Shown here: positions 7,267 to 14,615 of the stretch, piece by piece | How the letters are laid out: each line of letters opens with the position of its first letter | Position numbering within the stretch: position 1 is the stretch's first letter | The notes under the pieces: model-generated | What the model was told of the DNA's origin: nothing | The model's database searches: none | Seen by the model: only the letters and a program-made list of their open reading frames with translations | From: Methylocystis sp. H62 | Lineage (GTDB): Bacteria; Pseudomonadota; Alphaproteobacteria; Rhizobiales; Beijerinckiaceae | Length of the DNA: 56,412 nucleotides | NCBI RefSeq assembly: GCF_015709515.1 | Contig: NZ_JADNQZ010000040.1 | Location: 1 to 56,412 of the forward strand | Direction: 5' to 3' | Position numbers and translations under genes: made by a program

Positions 7267-7767
7267 GTGCAGAGAACGAGCTTCAAGAACATGCGACGCT
7301 CCTTGGCGCAGGCACTGGAGCTGATCGGCGACTGGTGGACTCCTCTGATCCTGCGAGATGTGTTCCTCGGGCTTCACCGGTTCGACGAGGTCGTCGAGAA
7401 CCTCGGGATATCGCGCAATCTGCTGGCACGCCGCCTCGCCATGCTGGCGACGCACAAAATCATCGCGCGCAAGGTCTATTCGCGTCGGCCCGTCCGCTAC
7501 GAATACCGGCTAACCGCCGCGGGTGAAGAGCTTGTCCCGATCCTCGTCGCGTTGACGGCGTGGGGGGACCGCTGGAGCGCTCCACCCGGAGGAGCGGCGA
7601 TCGAATTCGTCCATACTGCCTGCGGACATCGCTTCGCCCCGAGCATCGTCTGTTCTCAATGCGGGGAAGAGATCGACGCGGCGACCACGGTGGGAGCGGC
7701 GCGTCCCGGCGCCAAATCCGGCCCGGGCGTCACGGTGATCGCGCGCAAGCTCGCCCAAGCCACGTGA
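7267..7767 (+). CDS. HxlR-family transcriptional regulator
   Basis: A winged-helix regulator with the HxlR signature: SLAQALELIGDWWTPLILRD near the N-terminus, GLHRFDEVVENLGISRNLLA (recognition helix), RRLAMLATHKII and VRYEYRLTAAGEEL (wing). The C-terminal part carries C-GH...CSQCGEEID, a small cysteine cluster seen in a subset of the family that may sense redox or thiol agents. The start is GTG 7267 behind an ggagg site. It is divergent from the NTF2-like gene, which it likely controls. About 166 aa, intact. Confidence 0.88.
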   Translation: MQRTSFKNMRRSLAQALELIGDWWTPLILRDVFLGLHRFDEVVENLGISRNLLARRLAMLATHKIIARKVYSRRPVRYEYRLTAAGEELVPILVALTAWGDRWSAPPGGAAIEFVHTACGHRFAPSIVCSQCGEEIDAATTVGAARPGAKSGPGVTVIARKLAQAT

Positions 7768-7794
7768 GCGCAGGTCTACGATCGCGCGGCCTCA

Positions 7795-7873
7795 GCCTCC
7801 TAGAGGAAGTGGGCTGCGCTCGCTTCGTGACGGGTTGAGGTCGAGAGAGAGTCTTACGGCCGCCCGTCATGGA
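7795..7873 (+). promoter_or_regulatory. Repeated leader hairpin, copy 3 (before the ParB-like gene)
   Basis: This copy reads cagcctcctagaggaagtgg, gctgcgctcgcttcgtgacg, ggttgaggtcgag and ggccgcccgtcatggag, ending at the ParB-like start. GACGGG and CCCGTC can pair as the outer stem. It is the same element as copy 1 before DUF932, which suggests the two genes are controlled together. That role is inference. Confidence 0.6.
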
Positions 7874-7875
7874 GA

Positions 7876-8500
7876 ATGACCATGACCCGAGTTCAGAAGA
7901 TCGTCCTGTCCTCATCGCGGGACATCCCGTTCAACAAACTGGTGCTGAGCCAGTCCAATGTCCGCCGGATCAAGGCCGGCATCTCGATCGACGAACTGGC
8001 CGAGGACATCGCCCGGCGCACGCTCCTGCAGAGCATCACCGTGCGGCCGGTTCGCGATACCGAAGGCGTCGAGACTGGCATGTTCGAGATTCCGGCTGGC
8101 GGCCGCCGCTTCCGCGCGCTCGAACTTCTGGTCAAGCAGAAGCGCTTGGCCAAGACCGCGCCCGTGCCCTGCGTCGTGCGCGAGGACGGCATTCCCGAGG
8201 AAGACGGTCTCGCCGAGAACATCCAGCGCGCGCCGCTGCATCCGCTCGATCAGTTCCGGGCGTTTCTGGCGCTGCGTGATAAGGGCCAGTCCGAGGAGGA
8301 CATCGCCGCGGCCTTCTTCGTCGCCGTGTCGGTGGTCAAGCAGCGTCTGCGCCTCGCATCCGTCTCGCCCAAGCTGCTCGACGTCTATGCCGATGACGGC
8401 ATGACGCTGGACCAGCTCATGGCGTTCACGGTCAACGGCGATCACGAGCGCCAGGAACAGGTGTTCGAGCGCCTGAGTCAGTCCTACTCCAAGGAACCGC
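7876..8500 (+). pseudogene. ParB-like nuclease-domain protein, 3' end lost to IS21
   Basis: The first 205 or so residues are a ParB/Srx-fold protein: DIPFNKLVLSQSNVRRIKAG, SIDELAEDIARRTLLQSITV, the GGRRFRALELL box, the GLAENIQRAPLHPLDQFRAF box, and a helix-turn-helix (DIAAAFFVAVSVVKQRL...LASVSPKLLDVY). After SQSYSKEP, at about 8500, the frame runs into IS21 DNA read antisense. The normal continuation (several hundred residues in ICE homologues) is missing and is not found after the IS. ParB-like proteins of this type are thought to help maintain or express the element. Here the C-terminal half is lost, so function is doubtful. Confidence 0.85.
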
Positions 8501-8955
8501 ACGTCATCGGCGGCGGTCGTGAAAGCGACGCCAAATGCCTTCTGGCAGGCGGCAAGACCGAGGGCGAGCGCGACGTGAGTCTTGCCGGTTCCGGATGGAC
8601 CGAGCGCGATGCAGTTCTGTCGCTTCTCGATCCATTCGCACCGCGCCAGCTCCAGCACCAGGGGCTTGTTGAGCGAGGGCTGCGCCGCGAAGTCGAAGGT
8701 GTCGAGGCTTTTGATCTGCGTAAAGCGCGCCAAACGAATGCGGCGCTCGACGTTGCGCCGTTCGCGATCGATGCGCTCCAGTTCGCACAGACGCAGCAAA
8801 TAGCGCGGGTAATCGGCGCGGTCCTGCGCAGATTCCATCGCCACTTTCTCATATTCGCGGGCGAAGGTGGGAAGCTTCAGCGCCTTGAGATGATTGCCCA
8901 GCAGCACCTGCGGCGCGACGATCGTTTGGGAGGTCGACTCCTGCGAGGCGCTCAT
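8500..8955 (-). pseudogene. istB: IstB ATPase, N-terminal half only
   Basis: IstB is the AAA+ helper ATPase of IS21 that loads IstA on target DNA. Residues visible here include LLGNHLKALKLPTFAREY, a YLLRLCELERIDRE helix and the Walker A motif GPSGTGKTH (about 117-125), then AACQKAFGVAFTTAA, after which homology stops. Only about 150 of the usual 250-260 residues remain, without Walker B or the sensor motifs, so the protein cannot be active. Its ATG (8955) overlaps the istA stop (ATGA), the usual coupling in IS21. Confidence 0.85.
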
Positions 8956-10478
8956 GCCGAAACTCGTGCACTTGGCTCGATAGCGGCTGCGTTGGCGACG
9001 AGCCCGAGATAGGCGCGGGGGTCTGTCGCGCCGACCGTCGCCACTGGCAGATAGGGGTAGAATGTCAGATCGAGCCGGGCTGGCCGGTTCTCCAATTTGG
9101 CGAGCAGGAGCATCTTCACCGCGTCAAAACTGATTGCGCCAAGACGCAGCGCCTCCGCGATGGCCTGTTCGACGAGATGTTGATGGAAGTCCTCCATCAA
9201 TCGCAGCACCTGGATGAACTCGCGGCGCCCGCTGTTTCCCATGCGCGCCTCCATCAACCGCCGCAGACGATAGACGCAATCGGCGAGGCGCCAGTCGTCG
9301 AGCGGCGCGGCCTGATCGAGCGCCTTGCTCTTGTGTTCGAGCAAGGCGAGATAATGCAGCGGATTATAAATGAACTCGGCCTTGTCGTAGCTGCGCGCGT
9401 GCACGGCGACCGTCTCGCCGCGACAGACAATCTCGACTCTGTCGACGTAACCCTTCGCCAAAACTTCTTGATGGCCATAGCGCGTTGGAACCGAGTAATC
9501 GTTGTTGCGGTAGCGCACCTGCGACATGGACGAGACGCGCGTCGCAATCTTATGACAAGCGTCGTAAGGGGTCGGCGGCAACGGCATGAACGCGGATATG
9601 TCCGCCTGCATGCGTTCGCCAATCCTCATCGACTGGCCGCGCAAGATTGCCTGTCGCCGCTTCGTGCAGGCGTCGAGCAGCCTTACGTTGAGCGCGTCGA
9701 AACTCTCCGCTACGGGCAGAGGCGTCATGAAGTTGCGCCGGACATATCCGACCAGCCCCTCGACCTTGCCCTTGTCATTGCCTTTGCCCGGTCTGCCGAA
9801 GCGATCCTCGAACGGGTAATGGCTCTGGAGTTCCGCGAACATTTGCGAGCGCAGGCGTTCTCCGCCCTTCACGATCTTGGCCACCGCGAGCCGAGTGTTG
9901 TCGTATAAAATCGATTGCGGCACGCCGCCGAAAAAATCGAACGCCGCGACATGACCATCGCAAAAGGCTTCCGCTGTCTCGGCGGGATAGGCCTTGACGA
10001 AGCAACCGTCCGAATGTGGCAGATCCACGCAATAGTAATGAAAGCGGACCTTCTTACCCGCGATATAGGCGTCCGCTTGGCAAAAATCCGCCTGCGCCTG
10101 TCCTGGGCGATGGCTGAGCGGAATAAACATCTCGCGCGACCGCAACAGCGCCCGCGCCACATACTCGCGAACGATCGTGTAGCCGCCGGAAAACCCCTCT
10201 TCGTCCCGCAACCGTTCAAAAATCCGCTGCGCCGTATGCCGCTGTTTTTTGTGAACGCTCCGGTCGCCCTCCAGGATCTTGTCGATCCCAGCCATATACG
10301 GCCCGAGCTTCTTCGATACCGGCCGCTCGCGCCGCCGATAACCCGGCGGAACCGAATACTGGAGCATCTTCGTGATCGTGTTGCGGTGAACGCCAAAGCG
10401 CTTAGCCGCCTTCCGCCGGCTCAGCCCCTCCGCCATCACTGCGCGTCGTATCGCGGCATAGAGTTCCACTGTGAACAT
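8952..10478 (-). CDS. istA: IS21 transposase IstA
   Basis: IstA is the DDE transposase of IS21 elements. The 508-aa protein starts with a helix-turn-helix (LSRRKAAKRFGVHRNTITKM, about 19-38), followed by the integrase catalytic core: QADFCQADAYIAGKKVRFHY, FGGVPQSILYDNTRLAVAKI and RPGKGNDKGKVEGLVGYVRR, which carry the acidic residues, and a C-terminal part with YSVPTRYGHQEV. Length is normal and no stop or shift is seen. It looks translatable, but the partner IstB is truncated. Confidence 0.93.
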   Translation of the reverse strand: MFTVELYAAIRRAVMAEGLSRRKAAKRFGVHRNTITKMLQYSVPPGYRRRERPVSKKLGPYMAGIDKILEGDRSVHKKQRHTAQRIFERLRDEEGFSGGYTIVREYVARALLRSREMFIPLSHRPGQAQADFCQADAYIAGKKVRFHYYCVDLPHSDGCFVKAYPAETAEAFCDGHVAAFDFFGGVPQSILYDNTRLAVAKIVKGGERLRSQMFAELQSHYPFEDRFGRPGKGNDKGKVEGLVGYVRRNFMTPLPVAESFDALNVRLLDACTKRRQAILRGQSMRIGERMQADISAFMPLPPTPYDACHKIATRVSSMSQVRYRNNDYSVPTRYGHQEVLAKGYVDRVEIVCRGETVAVHARSYDKAEFIYNPLHYLALLEHKSKALDQAAPLDDWRLADCVYRLRRLMEARMGNSGRREFIQVLRLMEDFHQHLVEQAIAEALRLGAISFDAVKMLLLAKLENRPARLDLTFYPYLPVATVGATDPRAYLGLVANAAAIEPSARVSA

Positions 10479-10529
10479 CCTTTCGGCCTCTCAATGCCAG
10501 TCGATGACATCGAGTCGGCCTATCAGGAC

Positions 10530-10590
10530 CGGTACACTTTTGCCCCGCCATCAAAGCGGAAGATCAAAACCGGTTCAGTGGTACACTTTG
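10530..10590. repeat. IS21 terminal repeats
   Basis: GGTACACTTT occurs twice here, about 49 bp apart, in the non-coding DNA before istA. IS21 family ends carry such repeated transposase-binding sites. The outer copy lies next to the junction with the truncated ribbon-helix-helix gene. Confidence 0.65.
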
Positions 10591-10604
10591 CGCCCGCGCT
10601 TTAG

Positions 10605-10979
10605 ACGCTCGCCGCTTATGCCGCGCGCCGCGATCAATCGCGATCCCTGGTCGCGGAAGCGGCGATCGCCTCCTTCCTGTCGCCCGACGCCGCCGAGCGC
10701 CAGGAAGCCGCGACCACCAAGCGGTTGGATCAGCTCGACCGGCGCATGACGCGCATGGAACGCGATCTCGGCATTTCCGTGGAAATGCTCGCGGTGTTCG
10801 TCCGCCACTGGCTCGCCACCAATCCGCCTTTGCCAGAGCCCGCCCAGGCAGCCGCGCGCGCGCAGGCGGGCGAGCGCTACGACGCCTTCGTCGCCGCGCT
10901 CGGGCGGCGGCTCGCGAAGGGGCCGAAGGTGCGTGAGGAAATTTCCGATGATATCGTCGGAGGCCAAGGCGCAGAATGA
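10605..10979 (+). pseudogene. CopG-like ribbon-helix-helix gene of the transfer region, 5' end lost
   Basis: In frame with TGA at 10977-10979 the DNA reads LAAYAARRDQSRSLVAEAAI, ASFLSPDAAERQEAATTKRL, DQLDRRMTRMERDLGISVEM and LAVFVRHWLATNPPLPEPAQ. This is the CopG-type protein that in related conjugative elements stands directly before traG/virD4. The start codon is missing: a TAG (10602-10604) and IS21 end DNA precede it. The first N-terminal strand residues are gone, so DNA binding is probably lost. An internal ATG (10725) could give only the C-terminal part. The next 156 bp (10980-11135) hold nothing recognisable; no traG start is there. Confidence 0.75.
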
Positions 10980-11135
10980 CCGTCGCTCGGCAGCAGTGTC
11001 TCAGTTTAAGTTCCGTACAGCAGCTTTTGACCGCAAACGGCCTCGCTGCAGACATGCATGATCGGACCGCCATCAGGCAGGAATTCGCCGATCGCGGCCC
11101 TACGCAATCTTCAAGGCCCGATAGGGTCGCCATTC

Positions 11136-11702
11136 TCACGCGCCCTTCCACGCGCCAGCATACTTCTTCCGGTACTTGGCGTCCGGTTCCAACTCGATCA
11201 GCGCAAGAGTTGTCGACTTCACAGCGGCGTCGCCCGTTTCGTCGAATAGGCGGCGAAGGACACAGGCGATGTCATAGCGGATCAGCGTGCTGTTCTTCTC
11301 TCGGGAAGACTCGACAAAGCGCGCGCGCAGGCGCTTCACGAGTTTGGAACGCAGTTGGGTGTCCGCCTTTCCCACGCGCCACAGGGCGAGCAGAACGTGG
11401 CGCGCGGTCACGAACGCTTTGTCATGCGTCGCCGCCATCAGATCATCCAGCGCGGCGGCAACAGTCTTCCTGGATGCGTTGGGGGAGAGGGCACAAAGCA
11501 TCTGGCCCGCAATCGAGCGCACGCGACCGTCCTTGTGCTTCATGAGCGGTGCGATTTCCGCGCAAGCGGCGTCGGCCCATCTGGCGCTGTCCTCCGTCGC
11601 GAGCAAGAGAAACTCGTAGGCTTCGCCGTGCGTGCTAAGATCGCCGGAGGCGAGGTTGGCGATGGCGCTGGTCACTTCAGCGGGAATTGTTGCCTTGCTC
11701 AC
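11136..11702 (-). CDS. HEAT-repeat-like protein
   Basis: An all-helical protein of about 188 aa with repeated amphipathic helix pairs (YEFLLLATEDSARWADAACA, MKHKDGRVRSIAGQMLCALS, FVTARHVLLALWRVG, IRYDIACVLRRLFDETGDAA), as in HEAT-repeat proteins. It is not a clear AlkD glycosylase, and function is unknown. The closing EPDAKYRKKYAGAWKG resembles small proteins found beside VOC and SRPBCC genes in soil alphaproteobacteria. The start is either TTG 11717 or GTG 11702, which has gcgagg at good spacing; I prefer the GTG. It follows the VOC gene and is probably the last gene of the ArsR-VOC-HEAT operon. Confidence 0.6.
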   Translation of the reverse strand: MSKATIPAEVTSAIANLASGDLSTHGEAYEFLLLATEDSARWADAACAEIAPLMKHKDGRVRSIAGQMLCALSPNASRKTVAAALDDLMAATHDKAFVTARHVLLALWRVGKADTQLRSKLVKRLRARFVESSREKNSTLIRYDIACVLRRLFDETGDAAVKSTTLALIELEPDAKYRKKYAGAWKGA

Positions 11703-11713
11703 GACTGCCTCGC

Positions 11714-12100
11714 TCAATGCTTTTGCGCGATTTGGATGAGGTTGCCGCAGGTGTCATAGAACACCGCCGTTGTGACCGGCCCTAGCGCCGTGGGCGGCTG
11801 CGTGAAGCGCACGCCCTGCTTGGAAAGGCGGTCATACTCCGCTTGCACATCGTCGACGCCGAAGGATGCGCAGGGAATGCCGTCCGCAACGAGCGCCGCC
11901 TTGAATGGCTTTGCGGCCGGATGTTCGTCGGGCTCCAGAAGCAGTTGCACGCCGTCCAAATCGCCGGCCGACACCATCGTCAGCCAACGGTGGCCGCCCA
12001 TCGGAATATCGTCCTTTGGCGCGAAGCCGAGGACGTCCAGATAAAATTTCAGGGCCTTCTCCTGGTCGTCGACAAGCACGCTGGTAAGGACAATTTTCAT
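11714..12100 (-). CDS. VOC-family (glyoxalase/dioxygenase fold) protein
   Basis: A 128-aa vicinal-oxygen-chelate protein with two paired beta-alpha-beta modules: VLVDDQEKALKFYLDVLGFA and HRWLTMVSAGD in the first, FGVDDVQAEYDRLSKQGVRF and VFYDTCGNLIQIAQ in the second. Some metal-ligand positions can be matched (His in GGHRWL, Asp/Glu in strands), but no substrate can be named. ATG 12100 overlaps the TGA of the ArsR frame (ATGA), so the two are translationally coupled. VOC genes of this type are often controlled by their ArsR partner. Confidence 0.85.
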   Translation of the reverse strand: MKIVLTSVLVDDQEKALKFYLDVLGFAPKDDIPMGGHRWLTMVSAGDLDGVQLLLEPDEHPAAKPFKAALVADGIPCASFGVDDVQAEYDRLSKQGVRFTQPPTALGPVTTAVFYDTCGNLIQIAQKH

Positions 12101-12414
12101 TTCGGCGCCTCGCTTTTTGCTTTGGGGTCGGACTCGGCCAAGGGCCTCATCCAGAGTTTCCACGCGCGCCGCAGCGGCGCGCGATCGAGAAAGTGGTGTT
12201 TGCTTCGCTAGCGCCATTCGGAACGCACGAGACCGGCGTCCTCAAGCACGGACAGGTGTCGCGACAAGGCTTGCCGCGAAAGACTTGCCCCGTGCAATTG
12301 CGTTAGCCGAACGTGCAATTCGAATATTGTTTGACCGTCGGTTTTCGACAATTCGTCAAGCATGCGACGGCGCGTAGCATCCGAGAGGGCAGCAAAAATA
12401 CCGTCAAGGTCCAT
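12097..12414 (-). pseudogene. ArsR-family repressor with an in-frame amber codon
   Basis: The first 68 codons encode a normal ArsR winged helix (DLDGIFAALSDATRRRMLDE, LSRQALSRHLSVLEDAGL, VRSEWR) and then hit TAG at 12208-12210. The same frame continues after the stop as RSKHHFLDRAPLRRAWKLWM, RPLAESDPKAKSEAPK and ends at TGA overlapping the VOC start. That is the expected ArsR C-terminal dimer helix with full length, so the gene is interrupted by one nonsense codon. The truncated product keeps the DNA-binding part but loses its last helix. A large palindrome upstream (12433-12474) is its likely operator. A sequencing error is possible. Confidence 0.8.
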
Positions 12415-12432
12415 GCGCGACCTGTACCAAAA

Positions 12433-12474
12433 CGCGCATCATCATGCAACAATTGTATTGCATGATGATGCGCG
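12433..12474. promoter_or_regulatory. 42-bp perfect palindrome, probable ArsR operator
   Basis: CGCGCATCATCATGCAA (12433-12449) and TTGCATGATGATGCGCG (12458-12474) are exact inverted copies around an 8-nt centre (caattgta). It lies 19 bp upstream of the ArsR start. ArsR proteins bind inverted repeats at this place, so an operator is the best reading. The absence of a T-run argues against a terminator. The following 12475-12662 holds no gene or signal I recognise. Confidence 0.6.
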
Positions 12475-12662
12475 CTAGCTGCTGCGTACGACCCCGTTGC
12501 GATTTTTTTGACAGCACCCTGGCTCAAATGGGCCATCGATGCCGAGGTCGGCATATTGTGGCGAAGGGCGGGGTCGATCAACATCTGCCCTTCCCGCCTG
12601 CCCGGCCCATTACGCCGGAGATCGCCGATTCCGGTCGCTACCCGCGCAAAGTTCCGGAGCGT

Positions 12663-13086
12663 TCAGCTGCGCTTCCCCTTCGCCGCATTTTTTGCCGTGT
12701 TCAGCGCCGTGGCCTCGCGGATGAGCGCCATAAATGCCCTCTCGCCAATGTGATCGCCCTCGTGGATGTCGATGCCGCGCCGCGTTCCGCCATCGAGGCC
12801 CGCGTTGAAGAGCCGCGAAGGGTCCTTGAGCGCGGCGCCATGCATGAACGTCAGCTTGACCTTGTCCTTGTAGATTTCGCCCGTGCAGATGATGCCGTCG
12901 TGCGACCATGTGGGCACGCCGGCCGGGTTGGCCGCTTTCGGCCACTTCGCCTCTTCGACCGCGTCCGGATCGGCTTCGCGAATGAGCGTGCGGATACGGT
13001 CGAGGGTCTCGCGGGCGCCAATCGCCCCGCACTGATGACGATGAGATTGGCGCCTTGGCTGTGCGAGGGACAGGTTTCTTCGTCAT
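12663..13086 (-). pseudogene. DUF1801 (YdhG-like) protein, frameshifted
   Basis: The gene opens at ATG 13086 with MTKKPVPRTAKAPISSSS, typical of the family. About 60 bp later the coding continues in another frame: AIGARETLDRIRTLIREADP, DAVEEAKWPKA, WSHDGIICTGEIYKDKVKLT, FMHGAALKDPSRLFNAGLDG and IDIHEGDHIGERAFMALIRE. The usual I..RI.EL.DWRG linker is missing at the join, so a small deletion caused the shift. An internal GTG/ATG could still give an 84-aa C-terminal piece (12663-12917). DUF1801 proteins are small domains of unknown role. It is last in the AraC-VOC-membrane protein row on this strand. Confidence 0.75.
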
Positions 13087-13091
13087 AGGTT

Positions 13092-13295
13092 TCAGGCTCC
13101 TGCGCGACGCTTCGGCAAATACGGCGCCACGAAGATGTAAATGCCGCTCAGCGCGAGCAGGGCGAGCGGGAAAAGCGGCAGATAGGCCATCCACTGGATC
13201 GGGTCCGGCCGCGCAAGCGCGACGGTCGTGGCGACGACGCTCAGCACAAAGAGCATCGACACCCAGCGGTGAAACTGGCGAATGAGCTTGCTCAC
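13092..13295 (-). CDS. Small two-helix membrane protein
   Basis: About 67 aa: KLIRQFHRWVSMLFVLSVVA and then MAYLPLFPLALLALSGIYIF form two hydrophobic helices separated by a short polar turn (RPDPIQ), with a basic C-terminus (PKRRAGA). It looks like an inner-membrane protein; function is unknown to me. GTG 13295 behind aaggaggcc is the best start; ATG 13337 overlaps the VOC stop and would add a hydrophilic tail. It lies between the VOC gene and the broken DUF1801 gene, on the same strand, so probably the same transcript. Confidence 0.6.
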   Translation of the reverse strand: MSKLIRQFHRWVSMLFVLSVVATTVALARPDPIQWMAYLPLFPLALLALSGIYIFVAPYLPKRRAGA

Positions 13296-13336
13296 AGAGG
13301 CCTCCTTGCTCCGCGTGTGAATGAATTTGGCGTACA

Positions 13337-13744
13337 TCAGGCGCGTGCCTCGATCATCTTCCAGGCGTTGCCAGAGGGATCGCGGAGGTTGGCGTCGACG
13401 CCGCCGAAGCGAGCCATCGGCTCCTGTGTAAACTCGACGCCCTTGGTGCGCATACGCTCATAGGCGGCGCGGCAATCATCGACGACGAGCACCAGAGGCG
13501 GCATGGCGCCCTTGGCCACCATTTCGCGCATGGTCTGCGCGGTTGCGGCGTCGAGCACGGGCTCTTGTGGCAGGAAGAGGCCCAACTCGAACGAGCGCTG
13601 ATCCGGATGCTTCACGGTGAGCCAGCGGTAATTGCCGTTGCGATTGTCCGCATGGGGCACGAAGCCCAGCTTGTTGATGTAGAAGTCGAGCGCTTCGTCC
13701 TGATCGTGGACGTAGAGACCTATTACGCCAATACCTGCAGTCAT
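13337..13744 (-). CDS. VOC-family protein
   Basis: A 135-aa vicinal-oxygen-chelate protein: IGLYVHDQDEALDFYINKLG with GNYRWLTVKHPDQ in the first module, and LVVDDCRAAYERMRTKGVEF with ANLRDPSGNAWKMIE in the second. The fold is clear; the substrate is not. The ATG overlaps the AraC stop (ATGA at 13741-13744), so this is an AraC-VOC operon, a common pairing in soil alphaproteobacteria in which the AraC protein probably activates the VOC gene. No damage is seen. Confidence 0.87.
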   Translation of the reverse strand: MTAGIGVIGLYVHDQDEALDFYINKLGFVPHADNRNGNYRWLTVKHPDQRSFELGLFLPQEPVLDAATAQTMREMVAKGAMPPLVLVVDDCRAAYERMRTKGVEFTQEPMARFGGVDANLRDPSGNAWKMIEARA

Positions 13745-14223
13745 TTGGGAACCTCCGTTTCGTCTGGCTCCTTTCTATCGCCGCCTTGCTGGCGACGCTT
13801 CTCCGAAACTGCGGTCTTGAGGTTGGGGCGAAACGCGGCGCTGACGAAGCAGTGCGGAACCTGTTCGAGCGCATAAGCGGTCGCCTGCTCGCGAGCGCGC
13901 AGTTCGGTGGGGCTGTCGCCGGTGATGTCCTTGAAGACGCGCCCGAACGTGCCGAGGCTCGACCAGCCGGTCTGGAAGGCGATGTCGATGATCGGCTGGT
14001 CGGTGTCGCGCAGCAGCGCCTTGGCGCGTTCGATGCGACGCGTCAGCAGATAGCGATGCGGCGGGATCCCGAAGGCATCCTTGAATGAGCGCGCGAAGTG
14101 CGCCTCGGATATGCCGCTAACGCTTGCGAGCCGCTCGACGGGCCATTCCTCTTCGGAGGCCGCGTCCATGCGGTCCTTCGCGCGCAATAGTCGGCGCAAC
14201 AGCGCGGGTTCCTGATTGGACAT
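13741..14223 (-). CDS. AraC-family transcriptional regulator
   Basis: About 160 aa. The AraC DNA-binding domain fills the N-terminal two thirds: two helix-turn-helix units, VERLASVSGISEAHFARSFK and IIDIAFQTGWSSLGTFGRVF, joined by the HRYLLTRRIERAKALL helix. There is no separate ligand domain; the short tail (EQVPHCFVSAAFRP) is typical of the small AraC proteins paired with VOC genes. ATG 14223 is chosen because family members begin near MSNQEP. It is the first gene of the operon that includes the VOC gene. Confidence 0.85.
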   Translation of the reverse strand: MSNQEPALLRRLLRAKDRMDAASEEEWPVERLASVSGISEAHFARSFKDAFGIPPHRYLLTRRIERAKALLRDTDQPIIDIAFQTGWSSLGTFGRVFKDITGDSPTELRAREQATAYALEQVPHCFVSAAFRPNLKTAVSEKRRQQGGDRKEPDETEVPK

Positions 14224-14615
14224 ACGATAATCCGCCAAACTCTGTTGCGACCATCGTGGCACCACATAGCGGGCTTCGGGTTTGCTGTCTCGGTGGCGAG
14301 TTGTGGTTGCAATACGTTGAGTTCGTGCGGCGAGTTCGCGCCATGAACACCCAGGGCACCCTGGTGTGACGGACGGCATTGTCGCTCAAGATCTGCCATT
14401 CCTGAAAAAAGCCAAAGAACTTGGAGGGGCATCTCGACCTGAGAAACAGCCCGCGCCGGGCATCGCAGGGGTTTGTCAATTCCGCCGTCTCCCTGTCTTT
14501 GTACGCCAGAGCACGACGACCCCATTCTGCTTGTTGTCATGCCCTGACTTCTGCCTCTTCTACTGATCCCCGATCCAGGGCCGCATGTCTGCGGTCCCGC
14601 ACAGACGGGGACGAC
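14224..14615. other. Gap between cargo and trbB where traG/virD4 is expected
   Basis: These 390 bp contain no open frame that I recognise. Related elements have copG, then the coupling-protein gene traG/virD4, then trbB; here cargo genes and this gap stand between copG and trbB, and no coupling-protein motif is seen in either strand. The operon promoter for trbB is presumably in the stretch. A short repeat, gggccgcatgtc / cccgcacagacggg, lies just before the trbB start. Confidence 0.5.

Larger units (their letters stand above)
8500..10604 (-). mobile_element. IS21-family element, truncated in istB
   Basis: The element holds a full istA and the first part of istB on the minus strand, with two ggtacacttt repeats (10530-10590) beyond istA that fit the multiple terminal repeats of IS21. 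The istB end is missing: IstB homology stops exactly where ParB homology stops, near 8500. The other side enters a 5'-truncated ribbon-helix-helix gene. IS21 insertion followed by an adjacent deletion explains both. Without IstB the element should not transpose on its own. Confidence 0.85.

Noticed and set aside
8501-9012. A real C-terminus of the ParB-like protein
   Set aside because: The frame is open there only because it runs antisense through istB; the residues have no ParB similarity.
10976-11545. Start of the missing traG/virD4 gene on the plus strand after copG
   Set aside because: The frame has no membrane helices and no Walker motif; it lies opposite the HEAT-like gene and shows no family match.
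12433-12474. A transcription terminator
   Set aside because: The stem is strong, but there is no T-run on either side and it stands 19 bp before an ArsR start, where an operator is expected.
14421-14615. An N-terminal extension of TrbB
   Set aside because: The frame is open, but the residues are low in quality and homologues start at [14 protein letters not shown] sequence (14616).
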